Shown piece after piece: positions 62,957-64,000 of a stretch of DNA of 64,000 bases (positions are counted from its first letter, which is position 1; every line of letters starts with the position of its first letter). The stretch is from assembly GCF_028640845.1 (NCBI RefSeq), contig NC_080544.1, positions 59,906,711 to 59,970,710 of the forward strand, given 5' to 3'. Origin of the DNA: Ahaetulla prasina (taxonomy: Eukaryota > Chordata > Lepidosauria > Squamata > Colubridae). Under the pieces are notes generated by a model, which had not been told where the DNA came from, did not search any database, and worked only from the letters and a program-made list of their open reading frames with translations. The position numbers and the translations under genes were made by a program.

Positions 62957-63455
62957 ACTTGGCTCATTAGCAGTAACTGCAAAAGGGATCTAGAAGTCCT
63001 ACTGGACAACGGCTTAAATATAAGCCACCAGTGTGCTACAGCTGCCAAAAAAGCCAATGCAATCCTAGGCTGCATTAACAGAGGGACTGAATCAAAATCA
63101 TGTAAAGTGCTAATATCACTTTATTATGCCTTCATAAGACTGCACTGAGAATATTGCATCTACTTTTGGTCACCATGATATTAAAAAAAAAGATGTTGAG
63201 GCTCTAGAAAGAGTGCTGAACAGCAACAAAAGTGATTAAGGAGTCTGCTGCTTGAGCAGGGACTTTGACTAGAACAGGGGTCTTCAACCTTGGCAACTTT
63301 AAGCCTGGAGGACTTCAACTCCCAGAATTCCCCAGCCAGCTGGGTGGGGGATTCTGGGAGTTGAAGTCCTCCAGGCTTAAAGTTGCCAAGGTTGGAGACC
63401 CCTGGACTAGAAGACCTCCAAATCCCTTCCAACGTTGTTATTCTGTTATTCTTTG
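62957..63455 (+). mobile_element. Old CR1 LINE 3' end with octamer tail, interrupted by a MITE
   Basis: The + strand reads DLEVLLDNGLNISHQCATAA then KKANAILGCINRGTESKS, with stops soon after. The 3' UTR 'gactagaagacctccaaatc' plus 'ccttccaac' ends in GTTATTCT/GTTATTCT repeats, the sequence order of the classical avian-type CR1 3' terminus. The hAT MITE at 63275-63404 splits it. Confidence 0.8.
63275..63404. mobile_element. Foldback hAT MITE (130 bp), perfect TSD
   Basis: CAGGGGTCTTCAACCTTGGC to GCCAAGGTTGGAGACCCCTG, flanked by gactagaa (63267-63274 and 63405-63412). The arms pair almost completely around agctgggtggggg. The insertion is inside an old CR1 tail. Confidence 0.96.
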
Positions 63456-63594
63456 GAATAATTTTCAAAGCAGGCACAATATGGCCATCAGAAGTGATTT
63501 ACACTGTGTTATTTAGGTATCAGTCAAGAGGCTTAAATAATATCATGCCAGCTTTGTTGACAGTACCCAAATCTATTCTGTATTGCCTCTGGAG

Positions 63595-63717
63595 CAGGGG
63601 TCTCCAACCTTGGCAACTTTAAGACTTGTAGACTTCAACTCCCAGAATTCCTCAGCCAACAAAGCTGAATTAAGTTGAAGTCCACAAGTCTTAAAGTTGC
63701 CAAGGTTGGAGACCCCT
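63595..63717. mobile_element. Foldback hAT MITE (123 bp), perfect TSD
   Basis: CAGGGGTCTCCAACCTTGGC to GCCAAGGTTGGAGACCCCT, with the last G lost, flanked by ctctggag (63587-63594 and 63718-63725). Same family as 63275, 27221 and 27570. Confidence 0.94.
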
Positions 63718-63873
63718 CTCTGGAGCTCAGTGATGGGATGCAGGCTCAAGAATTAGCTCAATACCCACATTATAATTTTGGTCTAGGGCTTTTTTAAACT
63801 CATAGCATAACAGGAAGCCTGTGTTGCTTATACACACTAGTTTCTCCAAGCTTTTTTGCAGAGTACACTATAG

Positions 63874-64000
63874 TGACCAGATGTCCCGCTTTTGGCGGGA
63901 CAGTCCCGCTTTTTAATAATTTGTCCCGCGTCCCGCAGAAATTCCAAAAAGTCCCGATTTTTTTTTGTTTCACTCCCATTCTGAAAATGGGAGGTGGCAA
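63874..64000. mobile_element. Left edge of an unidentified repeat, runs off the window
   Basis: Starts near tgaccagatgtcccgctttt and contains repeated 'gtcccgc' words with a short hairpin (cccgcttttggcggg). It looks like the terminus of a dispersed element; the class cannot be fixed without the other end. Confidence 0.4.

Overview
This is vertebrate nuclear DNA. The repeat content points to a squamate reptile, most likely a colubroid (advanced) snake. The evidence is several CR1 lineages, L2/L3-like LINEs whose 3' ends run into CTATT/AATAG microsatellites, a BovB fragment, Sauria-type SINEs, a tRNA-derived SINE with a CR1-type 3' end, a Penelope-like element, and many short hAT elements with perfect or near-perfect 8-bp target-site duplications (TSDs). 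The species assignment is an inference from repeat families; no sequence search was possible.

The only convincing protein-coding host gene is a KAZALD1 orthologue (Kazal-type serine protease inhibitor domain protein 1, an IGFBP-related secreted protein). It lies on the + strand with four coding exons: 41191-41692, 44084-44244, 58086-58233 and 58922-59016. All have GT-AG splice sites and compatible phases, and together they encode about 301 residues: signal peptide, IGFBP-like N-domain, Kazal domain, Ig-like domain and acidic tail. A splice acceptor at 41079 implies an upstream non-coding exon; 30290-30445 is one weak candidate.

Layout. 1-19059: mostly old unique sequence with an ancient CR1 fragment, two hAT MITEs with clean TSDs and one larger hAT, L2/L3-like LINE 3' ends (2205-3105, 4336-5265, 8636-8780), two palindromic TA-flanked MITEs and a 5'-truncated CR1 (9929-11400). 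19060-22544: a composite nest, with an L1 flanked by a long TSD carrying a Penelope-like element, which retains a hammerhead-ribozyme-like motif, plus a (TA)n tract and a SINE. 22584-23366: a hAT-type element carrying what looks like a captured centrobin (CNTROB) coding fragment. 23375-37537: hAT elements, SINEs, microsatellites and an exact 84-bp direct repeat pair. 37538-39147: a truncated CR1 on the minus strand. 41080-59016: the KAZALD1 gene. Its 13.8-kb intron 2 holds a 42-bp perfect-arm hairpin and an L2-like LINE that was split by a near full-length 4.7-kb CR1. 59017-64000: 3' flank, old CR1 fragments with younger insertions, two foldback hAT MITEs and the edge of another repeat.

The transposable-element coding regions are all broken by stops, frameshifts or truncation. 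No rRNA, functional tRNA, CRISPR array or other host gene was recognised. The observations most worth following up are the gene-capturing hAT element, the perfect hairpin, the ribozyme motif and the 84-bp duplication.
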